DNA of 64,000 nt. Source: Candidatus Gastranaerophilales bacterium. GTDB taxonomy: Bacteria > Cyanobacteriota > Vampirovibrionia > Gastranaerophilales > Gastranaerophilaceae. The stretch lies in NCBI GenBank assembly GCA_944323045.1, contig CALUQX010000004.1, positions 1-64,000 on the forward strand, read 5' to 3'. The position numbers were made by a program, and so were the translations under genes. The notes under the pieces are model-generated. The model was not told the DNA's origin. It did no database searches and was given only the letters and a program-made list of their open reading frames with translations. Below are positions 51,855 to 61,709 of this stretch, in pieces; position 1 is the stretch's first letter; each line of letters opens with the position of its first letter.

Positions 51855-54800
51855 TGAAAAAGATTTTTGATAAAGATAAACTGTACTTTTTTATAAGAAA
51901 ACCGAGATTTGCGCTTGTAATTTCTATATGTATAGTGATTATGGGGCTTATTTCAATGATGTCATTAAAGCAGGAAAACTATCCTGATGTAACACCTCCA
52001 CAGGTGAGAGTTTCAGCCTCTTATACCGGTGCTAACGCGGAAGTTATTGAATCTTCTATCGCGACAGTTCTGGAAAATAAGTTGAATGGGGTTGAAAATC
52101 TTTCTTATATGACATCAACTTCATATGACGGTTCATATTCGCTGACTCTGTATTTTAAAGTTGGTACTGATAAGAACGTTAACCTGATGAATGTGCAAAA
52201 CAGAATTCAGCAGGTACTTTCACAACTGCCAGAAGAAGTGCAGAGAACAGGTGTAACCGCTTTGAGCAGAACATCCGGTTCCGGCGCTATTATTCTTAAT
52301 ATCGAGGCAGAAGAAGGCGACTGGTCACAACTGGATTTGACAAACTACGGGTCTATTTATATTAAAGATGAATTGAAACGTGTTGAAGGGGTTGCAGATA
52401 TTGATGTTTACGGTTCCGGCGATTATTCAATGAGAATTTGGCTTAATCCTGAAAAAATGGCAGGGTTGAATATTTCTACAACAGAAGTAAAAAACGCTAT
52501 TGTTGCGCAGAATACACAGGTTACCGCGGGTTCACTCGGTGCATTGCCGACAGATGATGAACAGGCTTTGCAGCTCACTCTCAAAACTAAAGGGCGTTTG
52601 TCTGATGTAAAAGAGTTTGAAGATATTATATTGCGTTCCAATATGGATGGAAGCAAAGTCAGACTTAAGGATGTTGCGCGTGTAGAATTAGGCGCTGCAA
52701 CTTATACTCAGTTAGGTCGAATAAATAATAAACCGGCGGCTTTGATAATGGTGTCACAGCTTTCTGATGCAAACATTTTGAATTTGTCTAAAGCTGTTAA
52801 AAAGAAGGTTGCTGAATTAAATTCACAGTTCGACAACGGGTTGAAGGTTCAGTTTATCAAAGATGATTCAGATTATATTCACGAATCAATGAAAGAAGTT
52901 GAATTTACGATTTTACTCACAGGTCTAATCGTTGTAATAATCATATTTTTATTTTTGGGCGATGCAATGGCAACACTTGTTCCTTGTGTAACCATTCCGG
53001 TATCATTAATCGGTACATTTGTTGCCCTAAAAGCATTAAATATGAGTATAAACCTGTTATCACTTTTTGCCCTTGTACTTGCAGTAGGGGTTGTAGTAGA
53101 TGATGCGATTGTTGTTATTGAAAACGTAAAACGGCACTTAGAAGAAGGCAAATCTGCTGTTATAGCAACCCAGTTGACTATGGAAGAGGTAGGGTCTTCA
53201 CTTGTTGCAATGGCATTAGTTTTGATGGCGGTATTTGTTCCGATTATATTTATGGGCGGAATGACAGGGGTTATGTACAAACAATTTGCTGTTTGTATTG
53301 CTGTTTCAATTGCTGTTTCTGCAATTTGCGCTCTTACGCTTTCTCCTGCAATGTGTTCACATTTTCTCGGTGAGAAAAAAGAAACTCAAAAAACTAAAGA
53401 AATTAAATCTCCTCTGTTTTTGCATCTTAAACACATCGCCAAAAGAATAGGCAGACGAACTGATATTATGGTAGAAAAATTTAATGCATTTTTTGCCAAA
53501 ACAGAAGATTTTTATATTGAATATGTAGAAAAATTTGTTCATAACAAGAAATTGACAATAATTTTCTATTTGTCAATAGTTGCGTTAACCCTGTTTTCTT
53601 TCAGAATAATCTCAACCGGATTTATTCCAGACGAAGATCAGGGGGTATTGCTGGCAAGTATTACGCTTCCTGACGGTGCATCACTTTCCAGAACAGAAGA
53701 TGTTGCCTCAAGGCTTGTCACGCAGATAAGAGATATTGAAGGTGTTGATGAAAACAGATTAATTGTATTTGGCGGCAACGGAGCTTCAAACAGCGCCACT
53801 GCAATTATAAAACTGGATGACTATGCAGACAGAAAAGTTTCGCCGTTTGCCTGGGTAAAAAGAAAATTTCAGGGACGTCCGACAAACCTCTCCCACACAG
53901 CAATTTTGAACAGAATAAGAGCAATTGCCTCAAATACAAAAGAAGCATCAATCGTTGTCTTTTCACCGCCTGCTATAAGCGGTATGAGTATGATGGGCGG
54001 GTTTGAATTCCAGATGCTGGCAAGAGGCGAATACACTCCGCAAGAACTTGAAAGCTGGGCGAATAAACTGATTGAGGCCGCAAATCAAGATCCGTCATTA
54101 TCAAGTGTTTATACAACATTTCAGGCAAATGTGCCACAATATACTTTAGAGATTGATTATGAAAAAGCACTTGCGCAAAGCGTTGATTTGCAGGAACTTT
54201 ATTCAACCTTAGCCTCAATGCTCGGTACTTATTATGTAAATGACTTTAACAAATACGACAGGGTATTTAAAGTTGAAATGCAGGCAGAAAGCCAGTACAG
54301 AAACACAGCAAATGATTTGTCCGGTATTTATGTAAAAAATACAAACGGGGTAATGGTTCCGATACTGTCAATGGTAAAACTTAAACAAACAATCGGTACA
54401 GCATCAATTTCAAGATACAACCTGTATCAGTCTGTACAAATACAGGGACAGCAGGCAGCAGGAAAAAGTTCCGGAGATGCGATGAATGCAATGGAAACAG
54501 TGGCAAGAAGAGTTCTGCCTTCTGATATAACATTTGACTGGTCAGGAACATCCGCTCAAGAACGCGAAGCCTCAGGACAAACAGTTATAATTGTCGCTAT
54601 GGCATTGATATTTGTATATTTGTTCCTTGTAGCTTTATACGAAAGTTATACAATTCCAATCGCTGTACTGTTGATTTCACCGGTTGCAGCACTTGGCGCT
54701 TTGATATTCCAGATGATGATTAATCAGTCATTTGATATTTATTCGCAGGTCGGGATGATAACCCTTATTGGTCTTGCGGCAAAACAGTCTATTTTGATTG

Positions 54801-55111
54801 TAGAATTTGCTAAAGAAGAACACGAAAAACACGGACTTTCCGTAAAGGATGCTGCTGTAAAAGCCGCAAAACTTCGTTTCCGTGCGATTATGATGACAGA
54901 AATAGCGTTTATTCTGGGCGTTTTACCAATGCTTTTTGCATCAGGCGCCGGTGCAAATTCAAGATTGTCTGTCGGCTCAACAGTATTCGGCGGTATGGTC
55001 GCGGCGGCAACTATCGGGGCTGTTTTGACACCGGCATTCTATGTAATTGTTCAGGAATTCGTTGATAAATTCCCTACTAAAAAAATTACGGATGAGGATT
55101 TGGAGTATTAG
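51854..55111 (+). CDS. RND (HAE1/AcrB-type) inner-membrane transporter
   Basis: Proton-driven pump of 1085 residues with 12 predicted membrane spans and two large periplasmic loops. The DD pair in the fourth span ([25 protein letters not shown]) and the Lys in the tenth ([20 protein letters not shown]), both needed for proton relay in AcrB, are present. Other signatures: [60 protein letters not shown] hydrophilic Lys-rich insert ([28 protein letters not shown]) precedes the seventh span. Substrates cannot be predicted. Confidence 0.97.
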   Translation: MKKIFDKDKLYFFIRKPRFALVISICIVIMGLISMMSLKQENYPDVTPPQVRVSASYTGANAEVIESSIATVLENKLNGVENLSYMTSTSYDGSYSLTLYFKVGTDKNVNLMNVQNRIQQVLSQLPEEVQRTGVTALSRTSGSGAIILNIEAEEGDWSQLDLTNYGSIYIKDELKRVEGVADIDVYGSGDYSMRIWLNPEKMAGLNISTTEVKNAIVAQNTQVTAGSLGALPTDDEQALQLTLKTKGRLSDVKEFEDIILRSNMDGSKVRLKDVARVELGAATYTQLGRINNKPAALIMVSQLSDANILNLSKAVKKKVAELNSQFDNGLKVQFIKDDSDYIHESMKEVEFTILLTGLIVVIIIFLFLGDAMATLVPCVTIPVSLIGTFVALKALNMSINLLSLFALVLAVGVVVDDAIVVIENVKRHLEEGKSAVIATQLTMEEVGSSLVAMALVLMAVFVPIIFMGGMTGVMYKQFAVCIAVSIAVSAICALTLSPAMCSHFLGEKKETQKTKEIKSPLFLHLKHIAKRIGRRTDIMVEKFNAFFAKTEDFYIEYVEKFVHNKKLTIIFYLSIVALTLFSFRIISTGFIPDEDQGVLLASITLPDGASLSRTEDVASRLVTQIRDIEGVDENRLIVFGGNGASNSATAIIKLDDYADRKVSPFAWVKRKFQGRPTNLSHTAILNRIRAIASNTKEASIVVFSPPAISGMSMMGGFEFQMLARGEYTPQELESWANKLIEAANQDPSLSSVYTTFQANVPQYTLEIDYEKALAQSVDLQELYSTLASMLGTYYVNDFNKYDRVFKVEMQAESQYRNTANDLSGIYVKNTNGVMVPILSMVKLKQTIGTASISRYNLYQSVQIQGQQAAGKSSGDAMNAMETVARRVLPSDITFDWSGTSAQEREASGQTVIIVAMALIFVYLFLVALYESYTIPIAVLLISPVAALGALIFQMMINQSFDIYSQVGMITLIGLAAKQSILIVEFAKEEHEKHGLSVKDAAVKAAKLRFRAIMMTEIAFILGVLPMLFASGAGANSRLSVGSTVFGGMVAAATIGAVLTPAFYVIVQEFVDKFPTKKITDEDLEY

Positions 55112-55114
55112 TTT

Positions 55115-56641
55115 ATGAAAAAGATTTTTAGTTTACTTTTAATATCTTCACTTGTCACAGGTACTTTTAATATAGCTCTGGCAAAAGATGCACAGGACAA
55201 TAACAATATAAATATCGCCAAAAAACCTGAAAAAATCGAGATAGTTAAACCTGAAAAAGAAAAAAAAATAAACCTGAAACGGGAACGAAAAAAACATGCA
55301 CAAAATGTAAAATCTAAAGAAGAGTCTTCAAAAGAAGCAGAAGGCATGTATGAAACGAAATTCCCTGTTATAAACAGTAAAATCGAATATTCTGAGATGA
55401 ATGGCGAGGTTACACTGACAGACTGTATTAAACTCGCAATCACTCACAACCCTGCAATAATGTCAGCGATTAATAATGCAGATATTTATAAATCAAGAAT
55501 AGGACAGGCATGGTCAAATTATTTTCCTACTCTCGGCGCAGGGATAAGTTATTCAAGAAACGATTCTCTGATGACAATGACAGGCGGGCAGTTCTCCCGC
55601 ATGATGAATAGAAAATATGATTTGTACTATACGCCGACACTTTCTGCAAATATGCTGCTTTTTGACTTTGGCAAAACTAAAGCAAATGCTGATGTCGCCA
55701 AAAGAACGTATGAATCTTCAAGATATGATGCTGAAACAAGTATTGAACTTGTAATTTATAATGTGAAAGTTGCTTATTACAATCTTGTGTTTGCAGAAAT
55801 TCAAAAAGTTGTGTATGAAGATACGGTTAAAGATTACGAATTGCAGTTGAAACAGGCAAGTGCATACTATCACATCGGTAAAAAAGCCAAAATAGATGTC
55901 ACAACCGCTGAATACAACCTTGGCAACGCAAAAGTTAACTTGATTAAAGCAAAAAATACCCTTGAACTTGCCGCTGTAGAACTTGCAAACGCTGTAGGTA
56001 TTCCTGAGTTGGAAAATGTTGTTTTAAAAGACAAGTTAAATACAAAAGCTTATGATGTTGATTTTAAAGAATTAATTAAAATCGCAGAAGCCTCCCGTCC
56101 TTCGCTTTTATCTGCAAAGAAAAGAATGGATGCGGCAGAACTCAACATAAGAAGTGCCAAAAGGGCATTTACACCAGATTTAAGTGCATTCGGGTCTTAT
56201 AACCACGGCGGTCCGCGTGTAAATACTGATTATGGTTATCAGTTCGGAGTCCAGTTGAATTATACCGGTTTAAATTTAATGCTGTTGAAAAAACTGGTTG
56301 ATGAGGCAAATTCTACTTACAAAAAATGTGTTGCGGATTACGAAGCCGAACGCCAGAATGTTTATCTGGAAGTAAAAAGCGCATATATAAGCCTTTTAAA
56401 TTCGCACGACAGCCTTGAGGTTGCAAAACTTGCACTGCAACAGGCAAAAGAACAACAGTATCAGGCTTACAGAAGATATCAGGTCGGTTTAGGAAATGCT
56501 ATTGAATTCAAAGATGCCGAAAATACCTACCTGAATGCTCAATTAAGCTACTACTCAAATCTGCTGGATTACAATGTTAACGCAGCAGAACTTGAACGTG
56601 TAATCGGTGCTCCAATTAAAGAATCAGAAATTGATTTGTAA
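55115..56641 (+). CDS. TolC-family outer-membrane efflux protein
   Basis: A 508-residue outer membrane channel subunit completing the pump. After the signal peptide (MKKIFSLLLISSLVTGTFNIALA) there is an unusual Lys/Glu-rich charged stretch (about 25-75) before the two OEP repeats (LTDCIKLAITHNPAIMSAINNADIYKSRIGQAWSNYFPTLGAGISYSRN ... and KEQQYQAYRRYQVGLGNAIEFKDAENTYLNAQLSYYSNLLDYNVNAAELERVIG). Three bases separate it from the transporter gene. The three genes form one operon with a single strong promoter. Confidence 0.95.
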   Translation: MKKIFSLLLISSLVTGTFNIALAKDAQDNNNINIAKKPEKIEIVKPEKEKKINLKRERKKHAQNVKSKEESSKEAEGMYETKFPVINSKIEYSEMNGEVTLTDCIKLAITHNPAIMSAINNADIYKSRIGQAWSNYFPTLGAGISYSRNDSLMTMTGGQFSRMMNRKYDLYYTPTLSANMLLFDFGKTKANADVAKRTYESSRYDAETSIELVIYNVKVAYYNLVFAEIQKVVYEDTVKDYELQLKQASAYYHIGKKAKIDVTTAEYNLGNAKVNLIKAKNTLELAAVELANAVGIPELENVVLKDKLNTKAYDVDFKELIKIAEASRPSLLSAKKRMDAAELNIRSAKRAFTPDLSAFGSYNHGGPRVNTDYGYQFGVQLNYTGLNLMLLKKLVDEANSTYKKCVADYEAERQNVYLEVKSAYISLLNSHDSLEVAKLALQQAKEQQYQAYRRYQVGLGNAIEFKDAENTYLNAQLSYYSNLLDYNVNAAELERVIGAPIKESEIDL

Positions 56642-56663
56642 AAAATTAAATTTATCTCTTGAC

Positions 56664-56692
56664 TGATAGTTGTTATCAAGTTGTATTATAAT
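56664..56692 (+). promoter_or_regulatory. Promoter with TGATA-N5-TATCA dyad
   Basis: TATAAT at 56687-56692; the perfect dyad TGATA-gttgt-TATCA (56664-56678) covers the -35 region, as expected for a repressor site. It precedes the Tat/redox operon. Confidence 0.5.
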
Positions 56693-56718
56693 TGAATAAA
56701 ATTATAAGGAGATTTTTT

Positions 56719-57945
56719 ATGAAAAGAAGAGATTTTATAATAAATTCAGCACTTGCAATAGGTGGCACAGCCCTGCTTGCAGGCTGCGGCAAAAAAGAAC
56801 TAATAATGTCAGAAAATCAGGTAGTCAGAAGAAAATATAAAGATATAGAAGTTCCGCTGCTGGGGCTTGGCTGCATGCGTCTGCCAATGAAGAATGACGA
56901 AATAGACATGCAGGAGTTAGAAAAAATGGTTGAATACTGTATGCAGCACGGCGCAAACTATTTTGACACTGCATATATGTATGTTGAAGGTAAATCTGAA
57001 AACGCCATAGGAAAAGTCCTGAAAAACTATAAACGAGAAGACTTTCTTCTCGCTGACAAAAGTCCTATTTACAAAATGCGGACGAGAGAAGATGTAAGAA
57101 AAGTATTCAATGAACAACTTGAAAAATGTCAGGTTGAGTATTTCGACTTTTATATGGCTCATAACATAAACAAAAACACATTTGATACCTATAAAAATGT
57201 GGAAATGTATGATGAACTTGTAAAACTTAAAAAAGAAGGCAAAATTAAATATATGGGATTTTCATTCCACGGAACTCCTGAAATTTTGAGAGAAGTTGTA
57301 AAAGATCGCAAATGGGATTTTGCGCAATTACAGATTAACTATCTTGACTGGGATGTTGTAAAAGCGCATGAACAGTATGATATAGTTCAGGCTCAAGGAA
57401 TTCCTGTAACAGTTATGGAACCGTTGCGAGGCGGCGGACTGGTTAATTTGAGCGACAAAGCACTTGCAAAGTTAAAAGAAAACTATCCGGATACAACTCC
57501 TGCAGCGTTCGGACTAAGATGGGCTGCCAGCAGAAATAATGTAGTGACTGTATTGAGCGGAATGAGTAATTTGCAGCAGGTTAAAGAAAATATCCAAACT
57601 TTCATTGATTTTAAACCAATGGATGAAAAAGAAAACGCACTTGCACTGGAAATAGCAAAAATTATTCAGTCGCAGGGAGAAATTAACTGTACTGCCTGCA
57701 AATACTGTACGGAAGTTTGTCCGCGCGGAATAAATATTCCGGCAATATTCTCGCTGTATAACCAGTATAAAGTAAGCAAGAATAAAATGCTGTTTACAAT
57801 CTATTATGAAACACTTGCTGATGAAGAAAAAGCTGACAAATGTATAAAATGTAATTTATGCAACAAAAATTGTCCGCAGAATTTGTCCATACCGGAATTG
57901 CTTGCAAAAATTGAAAAAGAGTATGAAGAGATAAAAGCAGGTTAA
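56719..57945 (+). CDS. Tat-exported aldo/keto reductase-like iron-sulfur lipoprotein
   Basis: A 408-residue oxidoreductase. The N-terminus MKRRDFIINSALAIGGTALLAGC has a twin-arginine motif and a lipobox (LAGC, Cys23), so a Tat-exported lipoprotein. Residues 45-320 are an aldo/keto reductase barrel (VPLLGLGCMRLP, DTAYMYVEGKSENAIG with Tyr, LLADKSP with Lys, FYMAHNIN with His). The C-terminal part has two 4Fe-4S motifs, CTACKYCTEVCP and CIKCNLCNKNCP. SD AAGGAG. It is followed directly by a membrane polyferredoxin and tatA-tatC, a coherent electron-transfer and export unit. Its substrate is unknown. Confidence 0.92.
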   Translation: MKRRDFIINSALAIGGTALLAGCGKKELIMSENQVVRRKYKDIEVPLLGLGCMRLPMKNDEIDMQELEKMVEYCMQHGANYFDTAYMYVEGKSENAIGKVLKNYKREDFLLADKSPIYKMRTREDVRKVFNEQLEKCQVEYFDFYMAHNINKNTFDTYKNVEMYDELVKLKKEGKIKYMGFSFHGTPEILREVVKDRKWDFAQLQINYLDWDVVKAHEQYDIVQAQGIPVTVMEPLRGGGLVNLSDKALAKLKENYPDTTPAAFGLRWAASRNNVVTVLSGMSNLQQVKENIQTFIDFKPMDEKENALALEIAKIIQSQGEINCTACKYCTEVCPRGINIPAIFSLYNQYKVSKNKMLFTIYYETLADEEKADKCIKCNLCNKNCPQNLSIPELLAKIEKEYEEIKAG

Positions 57946-57947
57946 GA

Positions 57948-59225
57948 ATGAAAAAAACAGCATATAAAATAAGACTAATTACCGCCGGAATTGCCGGTAT
58001 TTTGTCAATACTTGCAGTGTGCGGAGTATTTTATCCTGTAAGTTTTTTAGATATACAGTTTGTTCCACTTTTGCAAAGGACTCTCGCAGATTATTCATTG
58101 TCAGCAATGATATTGCTGGTAGTATTGCTGGCGGTTACGGCAGTTTTCGGACGTTTTTACTGCTCAACAATTTGTCCGTTCGGAATTTTACAGGAATTTG
58201 CAGCACTGATTTTTAGACGAAAAACAAAACAGCAGTGTAATGCCGGATTTAAGTATATTATTGCGGCATTGACTTTCGGAACACTGCTTGGCGGCAGCGC
58301 GCTGTTGATAAGATATATTGACCCGTATTCGGTCTTTGGTTCTGCAATAAGTCTGTCTTTGACCGGACTTGTTGTTTTATTTGTAGCTCTGGCACTGGTA
58401 TTTTTCAAAAACAGATTTTTCTGTACAAATATTTGTCCTGTGGGGGCAGTTCTCGGACTCATATCAAAATTCTCACTTAACAAAATATACATTGATAAAG
58501 ATAAATGTGTATCCTGCGGATTGTGCGTACATTCCTGTCCTTCAGGATGCATAAATAAAGACGAAAAAACAGTTGATAATGAAACTTGTGTTAAATGTCT
58601 TAAATGCATCGGAACATGCCGGCAAAATGCCATAAAATACGGGATTAAGCCAAAGGAAGAAGTGAAATTCAGTGTAAGCAGAAGAAAATTAATCTGGACC
58701 GGAGCAGCATTTGTTGTGCTGGCAGGCGCGGTTAAAGCCGGTCTTGAACTGGGTGAGAAAGCTGCAGAAAAAATTCGTAATATAATTCTCCCGCCGGGAG
58801 CAGTGAATGCAAACAGGATGTATAACAAATGCTTGAACTGCAACCTGTGTATTGAAAATTGCCCGAATAAAATTCTTGCAAAAGCAAACGATAAGTTTGG
58901 TGCCGTTCATATAGATTACGCAAAAGGCGAAGGATTTTGCAAATATGACTGCAATAAGTGTTCACAGGTCTGTCCTTCCGGCGCAATAAAGAAAATTACA
59001 AAAGAAGAAAAACAAAAAACAAGAATCGCTATGGCATCAATAAATCAGGAAAAGTGTACACAATGCGGCATATGCGTCTATGACTGTCCGGCTGGTGCTA
59101 TTTCAAAACAGGGTAAGAAAACAGTGATAGATGCCTCAAAATGCATTGGCTGCGGCAGATGTAAAAAATCATGCCGGTTTGATGCTATAGAAATTTTTGC
59201 AATAAATGAACAAACAGTGATATAA
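57948..59225 (+). CDS. NapH-like membrane polyferredoxin with internal RR segment
   Basis: A 425-residue inner-membrane iron-sulfur protein. Residues 1-175 have about five membrane spans with the NapH-type CPFGILQE (76-83) and CPVGAVLG (163-170). Two 4Fe-4S motifs follow (CVSCGLCVHSCP, CVKCLKCIGTC), then SRRKLIWTGAAFVVLAG (244-260), a twin-arginine-like segment inside the protein, then further cluster motifs (CLNCNLCIENCP, CNKCSQVCP, CTQCGICVYDCP, CIGCGRCKKSC). It probably passes electrons from the quinone pool or cytoplasmic ferredoxins to the Tat-exported reductase encoded 2 bp upstream. Confidence 0.9.
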   Translation: MKKTAYKIRLITAGIAGILSILAVCGVFYPVSFLDIQFVPLLQRTLADYSLSAMILLVVLLAVTAVFGRFYCSTICPFGILQEFAALIFRRKTKQQCNAGFKYIIAALTFGTLLGGSALLIRYIDPYSVFGSAISLSLTGLVVLFVALALVFFKNRFFCTNICPVGAVLGLISKFSLNKIYIDKDKCVSCGLCVHSCPSGCINKDEKTVDNETCVKCLKCIGTCRQNAIKYGIKPKEEVKFSVSRRKLIWTGAAFVVLAGAVKAGLELGEKAAEKIRNIILPPGAVNANRMYNKCLNCNLCIENCPNKILAKANDKFGAVHIDYAKGEGFCKYDCNKCSQVCPSGAIKKITKEEKQKTRIAMASINQEKCTQCGICVYDCPAGAISKQGKKTVIDASKCIGCGRCKKSCRFDAIEIFAINEQTVI

Positions 59226-59251
59226 TAAAATAAAAAAAGAAGGAGAAATAA

Positions 59252-59485
59252 ATGTCACTAGGAATAACAGAAATTACACTAATATTAGTTGTTATATTGC
59301 TTTTATTCGGCGGGAAAAGAATACCGGAACTTGCAAGAGCACTTGGCAGAGCGTCTTATGAGTACAAAAAAGCTAAAGATATTATAAAAAAAGAGGCAAA
59401 CGGCTTGCGTGAATCTCTGGAAGAGCAGTCTGAAAAACCTCAAGAATATCAGTTAAAAGATGATGTAAAAAATCCGGAAGTCTAA
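59252..59485 (+). CDS. tatA: Sec-independent translocase subunit TatA
   Basis: A 77-residue protein with the TatA plan: short N-terminus, one membrane helix ([15 protein letters not shown]), the [14 protein letters not shown] hinge and amphipathic helix, and a charged tail. TatA forms the variable-size pore. No tatB is present, as in many bacteria with minimal Tat systems. SD is AGGAGA. Confidence 0.95.
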   Translation: MSLGITEITLILVVILLLFGGKRIPELARALGRASYEYKKAKDIIKKEANGLRESLEEQSEKPQEYQLKDDVKNPEV

Positions 59486-59487
59486 AA

Positions 59488-60252
59488 ATGCCCGAACAAA
59501 ATGACGATAATGAGAGTCTGATTTATCATCTGGAAGCTTTACGCAGCACTTTGATAAGATGTTTTGTCTCAGTGGCTGTTGTGCTGCCGTTTACTTTTTT
59601 TGCTGCCCCGAAAGCTTTGAATTATCTGATAAAAATACTTATCGGCAATAACAAAATAACACTCAATTATTTTTCGCCTGCAGAGGTCTTTCTTTTACAG
59701 ATAAAAATTGCACTGGTGATAGATTTAATAATTTGTTTTCCGTATATTGTAAAAAATATATGGGATTTTATTCTGCCGGCACTTTATGAGCATGAAAAGA
59801 AATTTATTAAATCAATAGTTCTGGTATCCAGTACACTTTTTATAGCCGGCGTGTTGTTCTGTATTTTTATACTTTTGCCGCTAATTATAAATTTCGGCGT
59901 AAGCTTTGCTACTCCTGATATTCAGGCTGTTTTTGGCATTTCAAATGTAATAAATCTTTCACTCTGGCTTGCAGTAATTTTCGGGCTGACGTTTCAGGTG
60001 CCGCTGATAACATATTACCTGATAAAGTGGGATATTATATCATACGAATCAGTAAGCAGCAAAAGATCTTATATAATCGTTATTCTTTTGATTATTGCGG
60101 CGATACTTACACCGCCGGATGTAGTTAGCCAGATTACACTTTTTATACCTACTTATCTGCTGTTTGAACTCGGACTTTTATTCTCTAAAAAGAAAAAAAC
60201 AAAAAGCTTGACTTATAGCTGCTATCAAGTGTTAGGATTAAATTATGGATGA
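59488..60252 (+). CDS. tatC: Sec-independent translocase subunit TatC
   Basis: A 254-residue protein with six membrane spans; TatC recognises the twin-arginine signal. Its N-terminal signature (NDDNESLIYHLEALRSTLIRC) has the conserved HLxxLR element, and the F-SPAEVFLLQIKIAL loop and FQVPLITYYLIKWDII follow. Two bases separate it from tatA and it overlaps larB by 8 bp. Clustering with a Tat substrate suggests a dedicated export unit. Confidence 0.95.
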   Translation: MPEQNDDNESLIYHLEALRSTLIRCFVSVAVVLPFTFFAAPKALNYLIKILIGNNKITLNYFSPAEVFLLQIKIALVIDLIICFPYIVKNIWDFILPALYEHEKKFIKSIVLVSSTLFIAGVLFCIFILLPLIINFGVSFATPDIQAVFGISNVINLSLWLAVIFGLTFQVPLITYYLIKWDIISYESVSSKRSYIIVILLIIAAILTPPDVVSQITLFIPTYLLFELGLLFSKKKKTKSLTYSCYQVLGLNYG

Positions 60253-60922
60253 AAAATATATAGATTTAAATTTTGCAAAATTAGATATAGAGAGAGTTAA
60301 GCGCAGGAAATACTCAGAGGCTGTTTATTGTGAATGCAAATCAAATGACCAGCTTGCAGAGATTTTTAAAACATTCAGTCAAAACGGTCAAAATGTAATA
60401 GGTACACGAGCCTCAAAAAAACAATATGAAGCTGTAAAATCCATTTTACCGGCGGTTGAATACAATGAAAAAGCAAGAGTTTTAACCCTTGTGACAAACA
60501 AGATTGAAAAAGTTGGTGAAATTGCAATTTGTACAGGCGGCACAGGCGATATTCCCGTTGCAGAAGAGGCAGCCGCAACAGCAGAATTCTATGGCAGCAA
60601 TGTGAAAAAATACTACGATATCGGTGTTGCCGGAATTCACAGACTCTTTGACAAAATTGATGAAATAAAACAGGCAAATGTAATTATTGCAGTTGCCGGC
60701 ATGGAAGGTGCGTTAGGCGGAATTATTGCAGGCATGGCAGATGTTCCTGTTATTGCGGTGCCTACATCTGTGGGGTATGGAACATCTTTTAAAGGGCTTT
60801 CTGCGCTTTTAACAATGCTTAACTCCTGTGCAGAAGGCATGACTGTTGTAAATATTGACAATGGATTTAATGCGGGTTACAGCGCAAATCAGATTAACAG
60901 AAAAATATGCGGAGGGAAATAA
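60245..60922 (+). CDS. larB: Pyridinium-3,5-biscarboxylate mononucleotide synthase
   Basis: LarB carboxylates and hydrolyses nicotinic acid adenine dinucleotide, the first step of the nickel-pincer nucleotide cofactor. The 225 residues show the PurE-like core: GEIAICTGGTGDIPVAEEAAATAEFYG, YDIGVAGIHRLFDKI, IAVAGMEGALGGIIAGMADVPVIAVPTSVGYGTSFKGLSALLTMLNSCAEG and NIDNGFNAGYSA. It overlaps the end of tatC by 8 bp and abuts larC directly, so the operon continues without a break. Confidence 0.95.
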   Translation: MDEKYIDLNFAKLDIERVKRRKYSEAVYCECKSNDQLAEIFKTFSQNGQNVIGTRASKKQYEAVKSILPAVEYNEKARVLTLVTNKIEKVGEIAICTGGTGDIPVAEEAAATAEFYGSNVKKYYDIGVAGIHRLFDKIDEIKQANVIIAVAGMEGALGGIIAGMADVPVIAVPTSVGYGTSFKGLSALLTMLNSCAEGMTVVNIDNGFNAGYSANQINRKICGGK

Positions 60923-61693
60923 ATGAAATTATATTTTGATTGCAGTTCAGGAATTTCGGGAGATATGTCAGTTGCCGCACTTTTGGATTTGGGCGCTGAT
61001 AGAAAAAAACTTGATAAAGCATTATCTTCTCTTAATCTTAATAAGGAATTTGAATATAAAGTCTCTGATGTATTCATAAATTCTATTAAAGCAACTGACT
61101 TTGATGTTATTTTGCTGAATGAAGAACATACACATCATCATGAACACGAACATCATCACGATAGCGGGCATGAACATCATCATGCACATAGAAATTTAGA
61201 GGATGTGAATGCGATTATAGACAGAGCTGATATAACAGAAAACGCCCAAAATCTTGCTAAAAAAATCTTTGAAATTGTTGCGCAGGCTGAGGCAAAAGTC
61301 CATGGCAAAGATATAAAAGATGTTCATTTCCATGAAGTCGGTGCAATAGATTCTATTGCCGATATTGTGAGTTTTGCAGTGCTTTTTGATGATTTGAGCC
61401 CTGAAAAAGTATATTTTTCAACCATTACAGAAGGCAAAGGTTTTGTAACCTGCCAGCACGGAAAACTATCTGTGCCTGTTCCTGCAGTGTGTGAAATAGC
61501 ATCAGAATACAAACTGCCGCTTAGAATCACAGATAATGACGGAGAAATGGTTACACCAACCGGTGCTGCAATAGCCGCTGCATTGTATAACGGTGAAAAA
61601 CTGCCAGATGAGATTATTATGGAAAAAGTCGGTTATGGCGCAGGTAAAAGAAAATATGAAAACCCGATTTTAAGAGTTATGATGTTACAATAA
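60923..61693 (+). CDS. larC: Nickel insertion protein, LarC1 part only
   Basis: LarC inserts nickel into the pincer cofactor in a CTP-dependent reaction. This frame (256 residues) covers the LarC1 region: MKLYFDCSSGISGDMSVAALLDLGA, a His-rich metal-binding stretch at 69-89, VHFHEVGAIDSIADIVSFA, TPTGAAIAAAL and the end GAGKRKYENPILRVMM. The C-terminal LarC2 region, which in Lactiplantibacillus is reached by a programmed frameshift, is absent: the next 16 bases are an SD and the following gene. Either LarC2 is encoded elsewhere, or this short form suffices. Confidence 0.9.
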   Translation: MKLYFDCSSGISGDMSVAALLDLGADRKKLDKALSSLNLNKEFEYKVSDVFINSIKATDFDVILLNEEHTHHHEHEHHHDSGHEHHHAHRNLEDVNAIIDRADITENAQNLAKKIFEIVAQAEAKVHGKDIKDVHFHEVGAIDSIADIVSFAVLFDDLSPEKVYFSTITEGKGFVTCQHGKLSVPVPAVCEIASEYKLPLRITDNDGEMVTPTGAAIAAALYNGEKLPDEIIMEKVGYGAGKRKYENPILRVMMLQ

Positions 61694-61709
61694 TAAAGGA
61701 GAAAGAAAT

